Source: Batkoa obscura
Taxonomy: Eukaryota; Entomophthoromycota; Entomophthoromycetes; Entomophthorales; Batkoaceae
DNA length: 64,000 bases
Direction of reading: 5' to 3'
Assembly: GCA_030770535.1 (NCBI GenBank)
Contig: JASVEC010000009.1
Location: 310,001-374,000, forward strand
Of this stretch, positions 10,580 to 20,987 are shown piece after piece. Below the pieces are notes generated by a model, which searched no databases, had not been told where the DNA came from, and worked only from the letters and a program-made list of their open reading frames with translations. The translations under genes and the position numbers were made by a program. Positions within the stretch are counted from its first letter, which is position 1, and every line of letters starts with the position of its first letter.

Positions 10580-12763
10580 TTACTATTCTAATTAATTTAC
10601 CTTGACCTTTTTGAGAAATTGATAATAAACAATTAAATTCACTAATTTTAATTAGCATATTTAATCTTTGAAATTGATTAATGACTGCATTATTATTATC
10701 ATTTTCAATTACTTGTTTAATATGATTGAGTATTATCAATTCATTATTATTATATTTTAACAAAAAGATCGAATTGATACTACATATTATTATTATATCT
10801 TCTTCTTTTTCAATATCTAATTTATATTTATAAAATTTACTATCTATTATTGCTATTTCAATCAATTTATTATTACTTAATTTTTCATCTATTATTTCTT
10901 TAATTAGATTGAAATAACGTACTAATTTCAATAATAAATATTCCATTTGATTTTTAGAATATGAAATTGATGTTTTAACCATTATATTATCAAATAAATT
11001 AATAATATATTTAATAGTTTCAATTAATTCTTCAATAGATTGATTATCTTTTATATATTTTGTAAATTGATTATAAAATAAATTTAATTTAATTTCCAAT
11101 TGTTTTATTTCATTTTTAAGTTGATAATATTGATTATATAATTCATAACTAAATAATTTACCTTGAAATACATTTAATTTATTTATTAATTTTTCATTTT
11201 GATTTTCGTTTAAATTAATTTCTTGATTAAGTAATTCAATATCATTTCCAGTGATAATTAATTCATTCATTGGACTAACACTATCTCTTTCATCACTAAA
11301 ACTACTTCTTAATCGTCCATTATAATAAGCTCTTATTTCCTCATAATCTTCATTATCAATATCAGATTGGGACTGTGGTTGTGTATAATATTCATTATTT
11401 TGATATTCTATTAAATCTCGAAAGAAGCTATATTGATTTTCATTTTCATTTTCATCTTGTTCTATTTCATCTTCATTTTCATCTTCATCTTCATAATAAC
11501 CAAAACTATCTTCTTCATTAGTATAATTAAGTTGAGTTTCATTTTCATTATTGATTAAATTTGGATTTAAAACTGAATTCTGATTAAAATCTAAATCCAT
11601 TTCTTCCAGCATTTGATTTCTTTGACGTAAACTTAATCTATAAGTGTTATTGTTATTCAATTCGTTAATTTCCCTTTCATTATTATTGAAATAATTATTT
11701 AAACCTTGATTTAAATTGGAATTTCTTAACCTTTCATTATTCACTTGTTCTCTTCTTCTACCCTGATGAATTCTTTCTGATAAATTAAAATTCCTACTAT
11801 TATACTCTTGTTCTTCTTGAATGCTATTAAATAACGAATCCTTTTCCACTGATAAAAAATAATCTTTATATAAATATTCACATGACCAAAGATAACCTGA
11901 ATTCAATTGAATATTTGCTAAACATCGACCTAAAATAATATCCCATACTCTACATGTACCATCAATTGAACAAGAAACTAATCTTTGACCATTTTGATGA
12001 AAATCTAAATATGGTATATTATCTTCGTGTCCATAGAGTTTAGTTATATTATTAGTTTGCAAATTAAATAATGTAATAACATGTAAATTAGAACTAACTG
12101 CTATTATTTTATCTTTAGAATTAATAGCTATACCCCAACTAGAACATTGGTTATAAAATGATATTGGTTTTTTGTCCATTTCACTTAAAAAAAACACTCG
12201 AATAATACCTCGGTCATCTGCAGTTACTAAGATGGATTCATCATCTATGTAGCCTACTTTTATAGTATTGATACTTTTGGTTCCTTGCATGTTAGCTAAT
12301 TCTTCTTGTGTAAAATCATTTGGCATATCAATAATTCTTATTGGTTTTAAATAGTTCTCTTTAATATGATTTGTGTTGAGTTCATTATTATAACTTAAAT
12401 TAGGTATTTCATACACATGTATTTTATCATCCACCGCTTTTATTGATAAAAAATATAATATTAGCTTCATTGTTTTTGTTGATTATTATAATCTGTATAC
12501 AACTTACCTAAAAAAAATACATCCTCGTAACTAGCTGATAAATTCATTCTCTATATACAGAATTTAATTTAATTTCCATTTCTCAATTTATGATTAACAC
12601 TTTCTTACCCAAGGTCTACTATCTCCAATATCAGGTAATTTCCATTCTTCATTGATTGATTTAATCTAACGAAATTTCAAAATTCTATATTAATTTCTCA
12701 ATAACCAAATAATAATAATCTTACATTGATACAATTATATTTATTGAAATTCCAATTCTTCAT
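10278..12763 (-). CDS. WD40-repeat protein, Crt10-like, four exons
   Basis: Exons are 12763-12725, 12665-12609, 12550-12508 and 12436-10278, with phases in agreement, giving 765 residues. The N-terminus reads MKNWNFNKYNCIN, then KSINEEWKLPDIGDSRPW, leading into SASYEDVFFLAVDDKIHVYE. An ATG at 12470 that opens a shorter frame lies inside the last intron. WD-type repeats include LVTADDRGIIRVFFLS, WGIAINSKDKIIAV and RLVSCSIDGTCRVWDI. The middle (about residues 240-430) is acidic and Asn/Glu-rich. A 16-residue Asn run precedes a conserved-looking C-terminal part with LIYYDGRMISFSL. Order and features resemble yeast Crt10, a WD protein linked to ribonucleotide reductase gene regulation. The family call is by eye and could be another WD40 regulator. 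Its stop overlaps that of Pus10. Confidence 0.8.
10528..10575. repeat. ATT microsatellite encoding poly-Asn
   Basis: An ATT/AAT triplet array inside the last exon of the WD40 gene encodes about 16 consecutive Asn. It is expected to vary in length between strains. Confidence 0.9.
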
Positions 12764-13874
12764 TATTTTTTTATATATTAAAAAAACTTGGCTTTGCTTA
12801 TCGGAAACAGATTGTCATTGTGAAGCATAAGTTGATAGAATGAAAGATCATTGGTGGATATTCAATGCAAAGCTTATTAGTTGCATAATTCATTGAAATT
12901 CAAGAACTATATTAGTCTAATTAACTAAAAGTTGTCAATCTATTTCGAGTAAAAGTGGAGTTAATATTGGATAATTGAAATTAATTACTGATAGTATTAG
13001 TTAAAAAAATAAAATTAATTGAATTACCTATAATTGACTTTTATATTTCATTGATTTTATGTATAATTGAAATTTTATACAGAATTTTATTATTGTGGTA
13101 GATTTTTGATAAAATTGAAAACTGGTTGATTACATATTAATTAAAAATTTAAACATTTATAATAAAATCAAAAAAATAGATAATACTAGAAACATTGTAA
13201 GATAGTAATTCAAATTGAATAATTTCAATATTGTGCTTTAGTCTCCTAACTTCATTTCTTAATAAAGCATTCCATTATAAAATAATATTCTACTTGATTC
13301 TAAATAAAAGCTAGAATTAAAAAGTTTATTCATGACCATCATATGGGGATGTATTTTTTTGTTTAAGAATTTTACTAGCAATCTTTCCACTTAAATAGCG
13401 CTTAAAAATGGAAAAAATAATGAAGCCAAAAAAACACCCTCATATTATTTATTTAACAATAATCTATTAACATATTTATACTAGTTGAATTACTTATAAT
13501 GATAACAATCATGCTATTATTATCATACAAAGAGTAATAAATGATTAGTAGAATAGTAATACTTATTATAATAACAATTCATATTATTATTGTAATAGAG
13601 AGTAATAATGCATTTACAATCAAGGATTAAATGAAGGAGTCATGTTGTGAATTAGAAACTAGAATTCATTTTTATACCGAATTTAACAATATTTCACTTA
13701 TTTTATAAAACTAATTAAAGTAAATCGAATTAAATGGAATATATGCTTATATAATCTTATATAATAACAATACTATATTAATTTATTATATCAAATATAT
13801 ATCGAACACCTCACTATCTCCATCAAATAAAAAGGAAAAAAGGAAAAAACTTTTAAAAACGAACCCAACCTAAA
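12764..13874. other. Intergenic region with one miniature element
   Basis: Upstream region of the WD40 gene and downstream region of the PPxY protein gene. It contains miniature element copy 4 and otherwise AT-rich sequence with no gene seen. Confidence 0.5.
13345..13441 (+). mobile_element. Miniature inverted-repeat element, copy 4
   Basis: Runs from GGGGATGTATTTTTTTG to AAACACCCTC and is flanked by ATAT on both sides. It closely matches the consensus and carries the TAGCGCTTAAAAATGG block. Confidence 0.83.
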
Positions 13875-14459
13875 TTACTCCTGCCTACTCCCGGGTACAT
13901 AAGCTGGTGGCAATTGCATAGCGGATTGATAAGCTGGTGGTGGCAATGAACTACGATTATTAATCTGTTCAGTATACCTTGGTAATTGAGGAAAGCATTT
14001 ATCTGGATTATTTAAATCCCTTAATAAACAATAACATTCTTTGCCTCTATAAACCATAAAAACAACGAGTAATATACCTACCCAAGAAAACCAAATGGAA
14101 AAAGTGGGATAAAAGAATTGAAATAATAAATAAAGAGTGAGTATGAGTATAGGCCATGTTAATTGAAGTAAAAATGTGTTAATGACGGTAGATTTAAATG
14201 GTTTAATTTCGTTTATTTCACCTCGTAAGATAAGTGAACGACCATCTTGTAGCATAGTATCCCAATTGATATAAACTTTAGGATATACTAATTTGGTGGT
14301 ATTGGCTTCATTAATTATTTGACTTTCTCCATTGTCTAATAGAATATTAGTTAAATTTCGTTGTAAATTGGGATCATTTGGTATAAACATTGGTACTGGT
14401 GTTGTTATTGGTAAATGAGATGAATTGTGATCGTATAATATATAGGAGTTGATCATCAT
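13875..14459 (-). CDS. Two-TM membrane protein with PPxY motifs
   Basis: A 194-residue protein. The N-terminal half (1-90) is soluble with no signal peptide. Two membrane segments follow at about 92-116 and 121-137 (STVINTFLLQLTWPILILTL; SIWFSWVGILLVVFMVY). The cytoplasmic tail contains PPPAY and PPAY, matching the PPxY signature bound by WW domains of Nedd4/Rsp5 ubiquitin ligases. Rsp5 adaptors are often small membrane proteins with PY motifs in the tail, so a trafficking-adaptor role is a reasonable inference, not a demonstrated one. I do not recognise the family. An additional upstream exon cannot be excluded, although the ATG follows an AT-rich leader without an obvious splice acceptor. 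Confidence 0.75.
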   Translation of the reverse strand: MMINSYILYDHNSSHLPITTPVPMFIPNDPNLQRNLTNILLDNGESQIINEANTTKLVYPKVYINWDTMLQDGRSLILRGEINEIKPFKSTVINTFLLQLTWPILILTLYLLFQFFYPTFSIWFSWVGILLVVFMVYRGKECYCLLRDLNNPDKCFPQLPRYTEQINNRSSLPPPAYQSAMQLPPAYVPGSRQE

Positions 14460-15397
14460 TTTGGGTATATTATTACTATATAAAAAATAATATTTAATTA
14501 AAATTAATTTTCAATAGAATGAGTATTATAGTTTTATTTATATTCATTTGAATCCCACTCTTGTAACACCCAAAGATTGGGGCTTTTATTATGCACCATT
14601 ATTTAGCAATGTCTTACAATTTATGCTTCCTTAAACTTAAGCTTTTACTTGTTTAAAAGTTGTTTTTGGTGGGTAATTGTTCAAGTATTGGAATCTAAAC
14701 GCGGGTTTATTTTTGTCCTAAAGATCTCTAAATTAGCTAGCATAATTGGCTAAAAATTGTCTTTTTTCAACTTCAAATGTTTCCTCAAAGCTAGCATTGC
14801 AACTTTTATTCTAGTTACAAATTAAAAGGGATAAATTTTTTAATTGGTCCTATTTTTCATTCTGAACTTTCAAACACAGCAATATTTACATTATATTAAT
14901 GATATATTAAATGACAATACTAATAAACTAAAAAATTAGACCCCGTTTAGATTAAATTTAGAGTAAGACCAAAATTTTTAACTGAAGGGTTGTGGCTCAA
15001 AAATTCAGCTTTCTTTCTACCCCTTAATTGCATGAATTTATATTAAAATTGGTATAAGTTTTATGTTCATTAACAAGATTAATGATTAAATAAAGTAAAA
15101 GTTATATTAATAAAAAGGTTAATTTGACTTAAATTAAATGGCGTTTTTGAAAATTTGGAGTATTAAATTCTATTAAAGTATACATGTTAATATAAAGTAT
15201 TATCAGCGTTCCATTTAAAATGATAACTAAAAGCTAGAAAGTTTCAAAAATAGCGAATTGAATTAGTATAATTAACTTGTTAATCATTTTAATTTTAATT
15301 TTAATTTATTAAAAGTAGTCTAACTATCCATATTCATAAAGCTTAACAATGAACAATTTATTTCACTAAAATTCACTAAAATTCTAAGCTTTTTGCA
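14460..15397. other. Intergenic region, nothing recognised
   Basis: Promoter of the PPxY membrane protein and 3' flank of the esterase gene. GC is slightly higher around 14560-14800, but no coding similarity or repeat copy was seen. Confidence 0.45.
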
Positions 15398-16084
15398 TTA
15401 ATTCAAATAATCTTTCCAATAAGGGTGCACAAACTGTAAATTGGAATCAGCTAACTCAGGATAATTGTTTTCAACGCAAGCTTTCCACTGCTCATAAAGA
15501 ATTTGATTACCTTTAATAGAAAAATGCAGACCATCTGTAAACAAGGAGGTATCTTTTGAATCGAACTTATTCCAAAGGTCCACCGTTGGAATCTCATATT
15601 CAAGACCAATTTCCATTACACAGTCGACATATTTTTTAATAATATTATTATGTCTATCTAATTTATAATCTAACCCTTTTAAAAGCTGATCTTTAATCCA
15701 ATCCTCTCCATAAACTGGGGTTGGTGTAATTAAAATCAATTTTGCCAAGCTCACCTTCTTTCTGATTTCATTAATCATCCAACGTAAATTTTTCCTATAT
15801 TCATTTAAACTCACATGTTGACCACTACCTCCTTCAGTTACCGCATCATTAGCTCCAATAAATAAGGTTACTAATCGAACATCTTTTGATGACATTTCTT
15901 CGAGTATTTGGGTAATAATGGGCTTTATCCAAGTAGTGTTGTAACCGGAATAACCTCGATTGATAATATCCACTTTACGTATATAAGCTTCTTGAATACT
16001 TAATAACCAACCTTGAGTGGGAAGGGAGTATCCAAGTTCAGTTAAAGAGTCACCAATAAAATAAAACTGAGGGTTGAGGGCCAT
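15398..16084 (-). CDS. IAH1: GDSL/SGNH esterase, isoamyl acetate hydrolase type
   Basis: A 228-residue SGNH hydrolase of the IAH1 group, which cleaves short-chain acetate esters such as isoamyl acetate. Block I is FIGDSLTELGY with nucleophile Ser13. Block II is NRGYSGYNT (Gly44/47). Block III is LFIGANDAV with Asn79. Block V is DGLHFSIKGN with Asp184 and His187, completing the triad. The length fits yeast Iah1 (238 residues). There is no signal peptide, so it is probably cytosolic. No intron. The start is the ATG directly before the strand leading to GDS, which leaves the usual short N-terminus. Confidence 0.93.
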   Translation of the reverse strand: MALNPQFYFIGDSLTELGYSLPTQGWLLSIQEAYIRKVDIINRGYSGYNTTWIKPIITQILEEMSSKDVRLVTLFIGANDAVTEGGSGQHVSLNEYRKNLRWMINEIRKKVSLAKLILITPTPVYGEDWIKDQLLKGLDYKLDRHNNIIKKYVDCVMEIGLEYEIPTVDLWNKFDSKDTSLFTDGLHFSIKGNQILYEQWKACVENNYPELADSNLQFVHPYWKDYLN

Positions 16085-16762
16085 GGTTGAGTAGAAAATT
16101 GCCAGAAAACTGTCAGAAAATTGAGTTTTAGTTTTTGAGGGTTTTTGGAGTTTTTGTATTAGGTGAAATTCGTAATCTGGGTTAGCAAATCATTTTAAGT
16201 TCAATTTAGTGAAAGATTATTGGAAAAAGATATGGAGTGAAATTGAATTGGTGATGTTTTATAATATTCTATATACTGTTCTATGGATTGAAAAAGCGAT
16301 GTGTAATGTTCAATAAGTTCTTTTTATTACATTACTCAAGGAGAAGGATAATAAAATAATAATAATTCACTTTCAAAATCTTTGTCAAAAATAATAAACT
16401 ACTAAACATAATTGTATTATAGTTTGAACTATTATTTGAATTTATATGAAAAATAAAAACGTTAAAAATAAATTAGTTTATAAAAACTAAAGACATTAAA
16501 GATCAATGTACGATTTATTTGAATTTAAATTATCAATTTATAGAAAATCCAAATCCAAAAATATTTTATTAAGTCTAAATAAAAAATAATGGCTATACCT
16601 AATTATAGACCAAATCAATAATACCTAATAATAGTACTATAAGTTGTGCATATTAATATTAATTATGTTTTTATAACCCACTTAAGCAGATTTTAAAATA
16701 CAAACTACGTTGTAATAAAATCCATAAACTATTAATACTCTAAATAAACTTATAATTCAAAC
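16085..16762. other. Intergenic region, nothing recognised
   Basis: Promoter of the esterase gene and 3' flank of the carrier gene, both on the minus strand. AT-rich with no gene or repeat copy. Confidence 0.5.
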
Positions 16763-17842
16763 TTAATGATGAGCGTCTTCAATCCATTTCATAACATTTT
16801 CATAAATGGTAAAATTGAGTGCATGGATAGGCAATGCTCTAAGTAAGGTAGGAGGAAGGCCGGCATAAAATACTTTAAAGTTATTATTTGTACGATAGAG
16901 CAATTTAATACACTTTATAATAGAACCATCAAATTTTTGATGTTGTTTTGGTAAAAAGGCTTCTTTTTGCAATCGTGATTTAACTACATCAATTGGAAAT
17001 AATACACACCAAGAAAGGGTGCCTGCTAAACCACCTGATATTAAAGAGGTTACACCAAATGAAAATAATCCACTTTGATTAAATAATGTTTTAAACGATT
17101 CATACCCACCAAAATAAATTGCGGTACCAAACCCATCTCTATATAAATGCGCTAATACTCCTCTATAAAACCCTGTTACACCTGCTGTATTATAAATTCG
17201 TTTTGCACAACTAATAATACCTTCACTTTTTTTTTTAATTATCGCATCTCCACTTCCTGGAATCGAAGTTTGTCTTCTACCAAGTTGGACTTGTACTTTA
17301 ATTAGTTCCAATGGGCCACTAAGCATGACCGTTAAAGTTCCAGCGAAAGCGCCTGAAGCCATTAATAGTGGTAATTTTTTATAAAATGGGGTGTCATTGT
17401 ATTTTGAATAATGAGGCAAATCAAACCATTCTTTATTTAATTTTGAGTTGAACATGGAATTTGCATTAACATCATAAAATTTATGCATCAAAGTACGTGA
17501 TGCCATATCATAACTTGTAAATGAAAAACCTTTTAGTAAACTTACTACACATAAAGGTCCGGCTACCCCTCGCCACAATGATAAATATCCATAGCGCCCT
17601 ACTATATCTTTGTAACATTGTGATAAACTTAATGGTGGATCAGCTACTTGCATTCTTGTTTTTAAAGTATCGAATGGGTGTCCTACTAATACCGAAGTTA
17701 TTCCACTGCTCCCAGCTGCTATTCCAGTCCGATGTTTATAAATTAAATCATTTAATTTTTTGTTATAATCCTTTTCTAAAACTAAATCTGTATTATTATT
17801 TTGATCCTTATCTTGATTCATGGATATTATTGAAGCCCCCAT
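16763..17842 (-). CDS. Mitochondrial carrier family protein (SLC25)
   Basis: A 359-residue inner-membrane solute carrier with the three tandem repeats of the family. Signature motifs are HPFDTLKTR (55-63), GPLELIKVQ (176-184) and FPIDVVKSR (282-290). The end RALPIHALNFTIYE (335-348) is typical of the carnitine/ornithine/Ymc branch. The second motif with Glu (PLELIK) and the third-repeat segment SWCVLFPIDVVKSRLQ recall ornithine or basic amino acid carriers (Ort1, SLC25A29), but the substrate cannot be fixed from sequence alone. The N-terminus has an Asn/Asp-rich extension of about 35 residues. The loop between helices 2 and 3 is longer than usual (about residues 120-155). No intron. Confidence 0.9.
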   Translation of the reverse strand: MGASIISMNQDKDQNNNTDLVLEKDYNKKLNDLIYKHRTGIAAGSSGITSVLVGHPFDTLKTRMQVADPPLSLSQCYKDIVGRYGYLSLWRGVAGPLCVVSLLKGFSFTSYDMASRTLMHKFYDVNANSMFNSKLNKEWFDLPHYSKYNDTPFYKKLPLLMASGAFAGTLTVMLSGPLELIKVQVQLGRRQTSIPGSGDAIIKKKSEGIISCAKRIYNTAGVTGFYRGVLAHLYRDGFGTAIYFGGYESFKTLFNQSGLFSFGVTSLISGGLAGTLSWCVLFPIDVVKSRLQKEAFLPKQHQKFDGSIIKCIKLLYRTNNNFKVFYAGLPPTLLRALPIHALNFTIYENVMKWIEDAHH

Positions 17843-18332
17843 TGTTGCTGTTGTAGTTGTTAGTGGAAAACCGAATTGGTATTAATTATTTTATCAAGAA
17901 ACCTTATAGCTTTTTTGTTTACTTTGATTGTTTGATTATTAAATTTTATGGATTTCAGTTCCAAGCTTGGGAAATTTATGGTCTCATTTAGTTGATGCTG
18001 GTTTATTGGCTCTAAATCTGATCAGTCTGATTTGATTGGTCAACCTTAGTTGTCAAGTTGTTTATTTAAAATTTTATTAATAAATAGGCTAAATGAAATT
18101 CCCTTACAAGTACAGTAATTTTACTACTAAAAGACTCATGATAAAAATCCATAATAAAAATATTTAATAAATGCATTGTTTTATATTGCTGATTCACTCT
18201 ATTAAGTTATTTTAAAAAATATTATAAATCAAGTTATTCGATACAACTTTATATTTCGAATATTCTAACTCAGATTTAATCATTTATTTACAAAAGTTCG
18301 ATTTGAATAAATTTTAGTATACTTTGTACAAT
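17843..18332. other. Intergenic region; part belongs to the F-box duplication
   Basis: From 18199 onward the sequence is identical to 20854-20987 downstream of the second F-box gene, so the duplicated or homogenised tract includes 134 bases of 3' flank. The remainder is unremarkable. Confidence 0.75.
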
Positions 18333-19805
18333 TTATTCGAAATCAAATGGTACAAAGTCACCTTCAATTTCCACTGCTTGATGCGTCAATCTTCTAGGTC
18401 TAGATCTTTCATGGATAGGATATTCTGGAGGAATGGCATTTAAATCAGAAAGGTTGACTGCAAGTGCAGCTGTATGCCAGCCTGCACAAGCTGTATAAAA
18501 TACAAAATAGTCATCCCCAAAATAAGATACTAAAGTAGGCTCTGTTACATTAATAGGGTCGAACCTGTTAGTAGGCTGTCCATGCCCAAGTCCATGTTCA
18601 CCCCATGTATATAGTCTACCTTCCTCCATAAGCACAGCGGTGTGCCAGTCACCAAAGCTGACTTGGATCGGCTTACCTTGACCTAAGTCTTCACGCAAAT
18701 TAATTTCAACAGATAAATATTCTTCACCCTCTTGATCCCCATTTTCACCCCTTATCTTACCAGTCCATAACTCTTGGTTTTCTGAAAATACAGCGAAGTT
18801 TTCAAATTGAGCTATGATATGTCTAACTTTGAAATGGGCCACTTGATCCAACACTTTACCATTTAAACTATTATGATGAGTTAAGCTCCACTTACTTACT
18901 GGTTCATTTATACTTTCAGTTTCGGGCTCTCTAAGTTGAAAATTTGACCAATAAATAACTCGACCTTGGTTTGTTAGTGCTAAACTAAATTTATCACCTG
19001 CTGCTATCTTAATAAACTTTTCATTTTCATTTAGGTCATATACGAGTTCAAAATAGCTTTTGCTTTTAATACTATACTCATAATTCCAGTAATATATTTT
19101 ATAATCTTTAGTCAATACTAAATTGGAGTTAAAACCTGCTGCTATTTGTATAATTGGGCCACTATCGTTCGAGAATTCAATTGAACAAGCAAGTGTATCC
19201 GGGTTATCTACTTGATAGACTAAACCATCTTCTGTTAGTGCCAATGCGTGATATCTTCCTGAGCTTAGCTGTTCAATTTTTTTATTACTTGGGAATACGT
19301 TCAATTGAATAGGTATGTCTATTTGTTTATTGTATGGATGTGTATAAACTGAGCCATTGAATGTGCCCCAAAAGTATACCTTTTTATCATGAGTCAATGC
19401 TAGCATCATAAATCCTCCACATACAATATTTGAAACCCTTTTTTTTGACATTTCTTTTAGCCAATAAGGAGAATGTAACTCACCATACATAACATCTATA
19501 TCATAAAGTGTTTGATAGGGTATTCCACTTCTGCCATTATCCGTTGATCCCCACACAAATACTTCTGGATTTGAAAGAGCCCTGTAAAGTTGCTTAAACT
19601 TACTTTTACGAAATATCGGACTCTGTTCAGATACATAAGATAATAGATTATAGTCGCGTCTTATCCTTTCTTTCCATATCTCTTCAACTTTAGTTACATT
19701 ATTTAATAATTTACACGTCAATAAACAGTTATATAAATCCTTTATATCATGCAACTCAGATAATATTTGAGCTATTACTTCGGTGGGCAATTCTGTTAAT
19801 TTCAT
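18333..19805 (-). CDS. F-box protein with RCC1-type repeats, tandem copy A
   Basis: A 490-residue protein. The N-terminal F-box (about 1-45: LPTEVIAQILSELHD, then LLTCKLLNNV, then IWKERI) would recruit it to an SCF ubiquitin ligase through Skp1. The rest forms an RCC1-like propeller with repeats FVWGSTDNGR, VYFWGTFNGS, IYYWNYEYS, VIYWSNFQL and LYTWGEHGLGHGQ. This architecture matches yeast Saf1, an SCF subunit that targets specific substrates, so substrate-adaptor function is inferred. Residues 1-101 and roughly 315-490 are essentially identical to copy B, while 102-310 differ at many positions. No intron. Confidence 0.88.
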   Translation of the reverse strand: MKLTELPTEVIAQILSELHDIKDLYNCLLTCKLLNNVTKVEEIWKERIRRDYNLLSYVSEQSPIFRKSKFKQLYRALSNPEVFVWGSTDNGRSGIPYQTLYDIDVMYGELHSPYWLKEMSKKRVSNIVCGGFMMLALTHDKKVYFWGTFNGSVYTHPYNKQIDIPIQLNVFPSNKKIEQLSSGRYHALALTEDGLVYQVDNPDTLACSIEFSNDSGPIIQIAAGFNSNLVLTKDYKIYYWNYEYSIKSKSYFELVYDLNENEKFIKIAAGDKFSLALTNQGRVIYWSNFQLREPETESINEPVSKWSLTHHNSLNGKVLDQVAHFKVRHIIAQFENFAVFSENQELWTGKIRGENGDQEGEEYLSVEINLREDLGQGKPIQVSFGDWHTAVLMEEGRLYTWGEHGLGHGQPTNRFDPINVTEPTLVSYFGDDYFVFYTACAGWHTAALAVNLSDLNAIPPEYPIHERSRPRRLTHQAVEIEGDFVPFDFE

Positions 19806-20987
19806 TTAAAAAATAAGAAAAAATATAGATTTGCTTTTTATTTATATTATCAAATAGCCAAACTTTCCAAATAGATTACGTAATTAATTGTAATTATGGA
19901 ACGTGGCAATAGCTGATGTTTATAAAAAATAAAACAGTAATGTAGAAATAATTTACTTAGAAATATTAGAGAAGGTGGGGTAATTACTAAGATAAAAAGG
20001 TGGTATTCTTCTTGTGGCTTGCCCAACTTGAGGATCATTGACGCGATATGAGTAGAGAGAAAGTTTATTTATTCCAAATGCAATATATAGAGTTTAATCT
20101 ATAAGTTATTTTCAGATAAAATTGATTGATATTTTGCTTTCATTTCAGTATTAGCTTCAGTACAAGTTTAATCACCTATTTTACAAAAAGCTGAAATTTT
20201 GATATAAATATAAGCACGTCATCTCTGGTTTTTATATCTATATACTACGTCAGTATGTTTTTTGACTAAGGATTTGGCCTATTTTTTAAATATTTTAAGC
20301 ACTCAAAAAGTGAATAAAAAGCTGAAATGAAATGATAGTTCTGTATAAACCTTTTATTAAATAAGATGACTATCACTATTTTTGTATTCTGGTAGAAATC
20401 AAGGCCTGGTACCTTTTTCTGCCACTTACCTACAGGAAGTGCCTCTTAGGCACCAAAGTTTGCTTTTCTAATCCACTGGGAGCGCCTCTCAGGCACAATG
20501 TATGTTAGCTAAATTATTAGCCCAGTTTTCGAAATTTTAGCTGTTACAACTCTTTTGCGAATGCTTTAGTGGTATTCTAATAATTAAAATCTTATAGCTG
20601 ATATTCAAAGCCTGATCCTTGTATTTTAACTGAATTTTAAATAACTATTTTTCTAAATAAGCAATTAGGTAGATTTCAAAATAGTTGCAACAGCTGTTAA
20701 ATTGAAATAAATTAAGTGGTAAGGGTTAATAAAATTCTAAATAATCAAATGCATACAATTCTACTATTGCTAAAAAACTTAAAATATTCATCTAATATGG
20801 ATATTTTATTATTAATAAATGTATTATTTCGGTATGCTATTTATTACTTTACCCTATTAAGTTATTTTAAAAAATATTATAAATCAAGTTATTCGATACA
20901 ACTTTATATTTCGAATATTCTAACTCAGATTTAATCATTTATTTACAAAAGTTCGATTTGAATAAATTTTAGTATACTTTGTACAAT
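19806..20987. other. Spacer between the two F-box genes
   Basis: The first roughly 78 bases upstream of copy A equal those upstream of copy B. Beyond that the two promoters are still alignable but clearly diverged. The spacer also holds two short GC-rich hairpins (20439-20453, 20482-20496) and the 134-base 3' flank shared with copy A (20854-20987). Short open frames here lack support. Confidence 0.65.
20439..20496. repeat. Two related GC-rich hairpins
   Basis: GTGCCTCTTAGGCAC at 20439-20453 is a perfect 6-base-pair stem with a 3-base loop. GCGCCTCTCAGGCAC at 20482-20496 is a near copy. Such GC content is unusual in this AT-rich intergenic DNA. Function is unknown. Confidence 0.6.

Noticed and set aside
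12437-12470. Start of the WD40 protein at the ATG at 12470
   Set aside because: This ATG lies within a GT-AG intron. Three upstream exons join in phase and give a better N-terminus.
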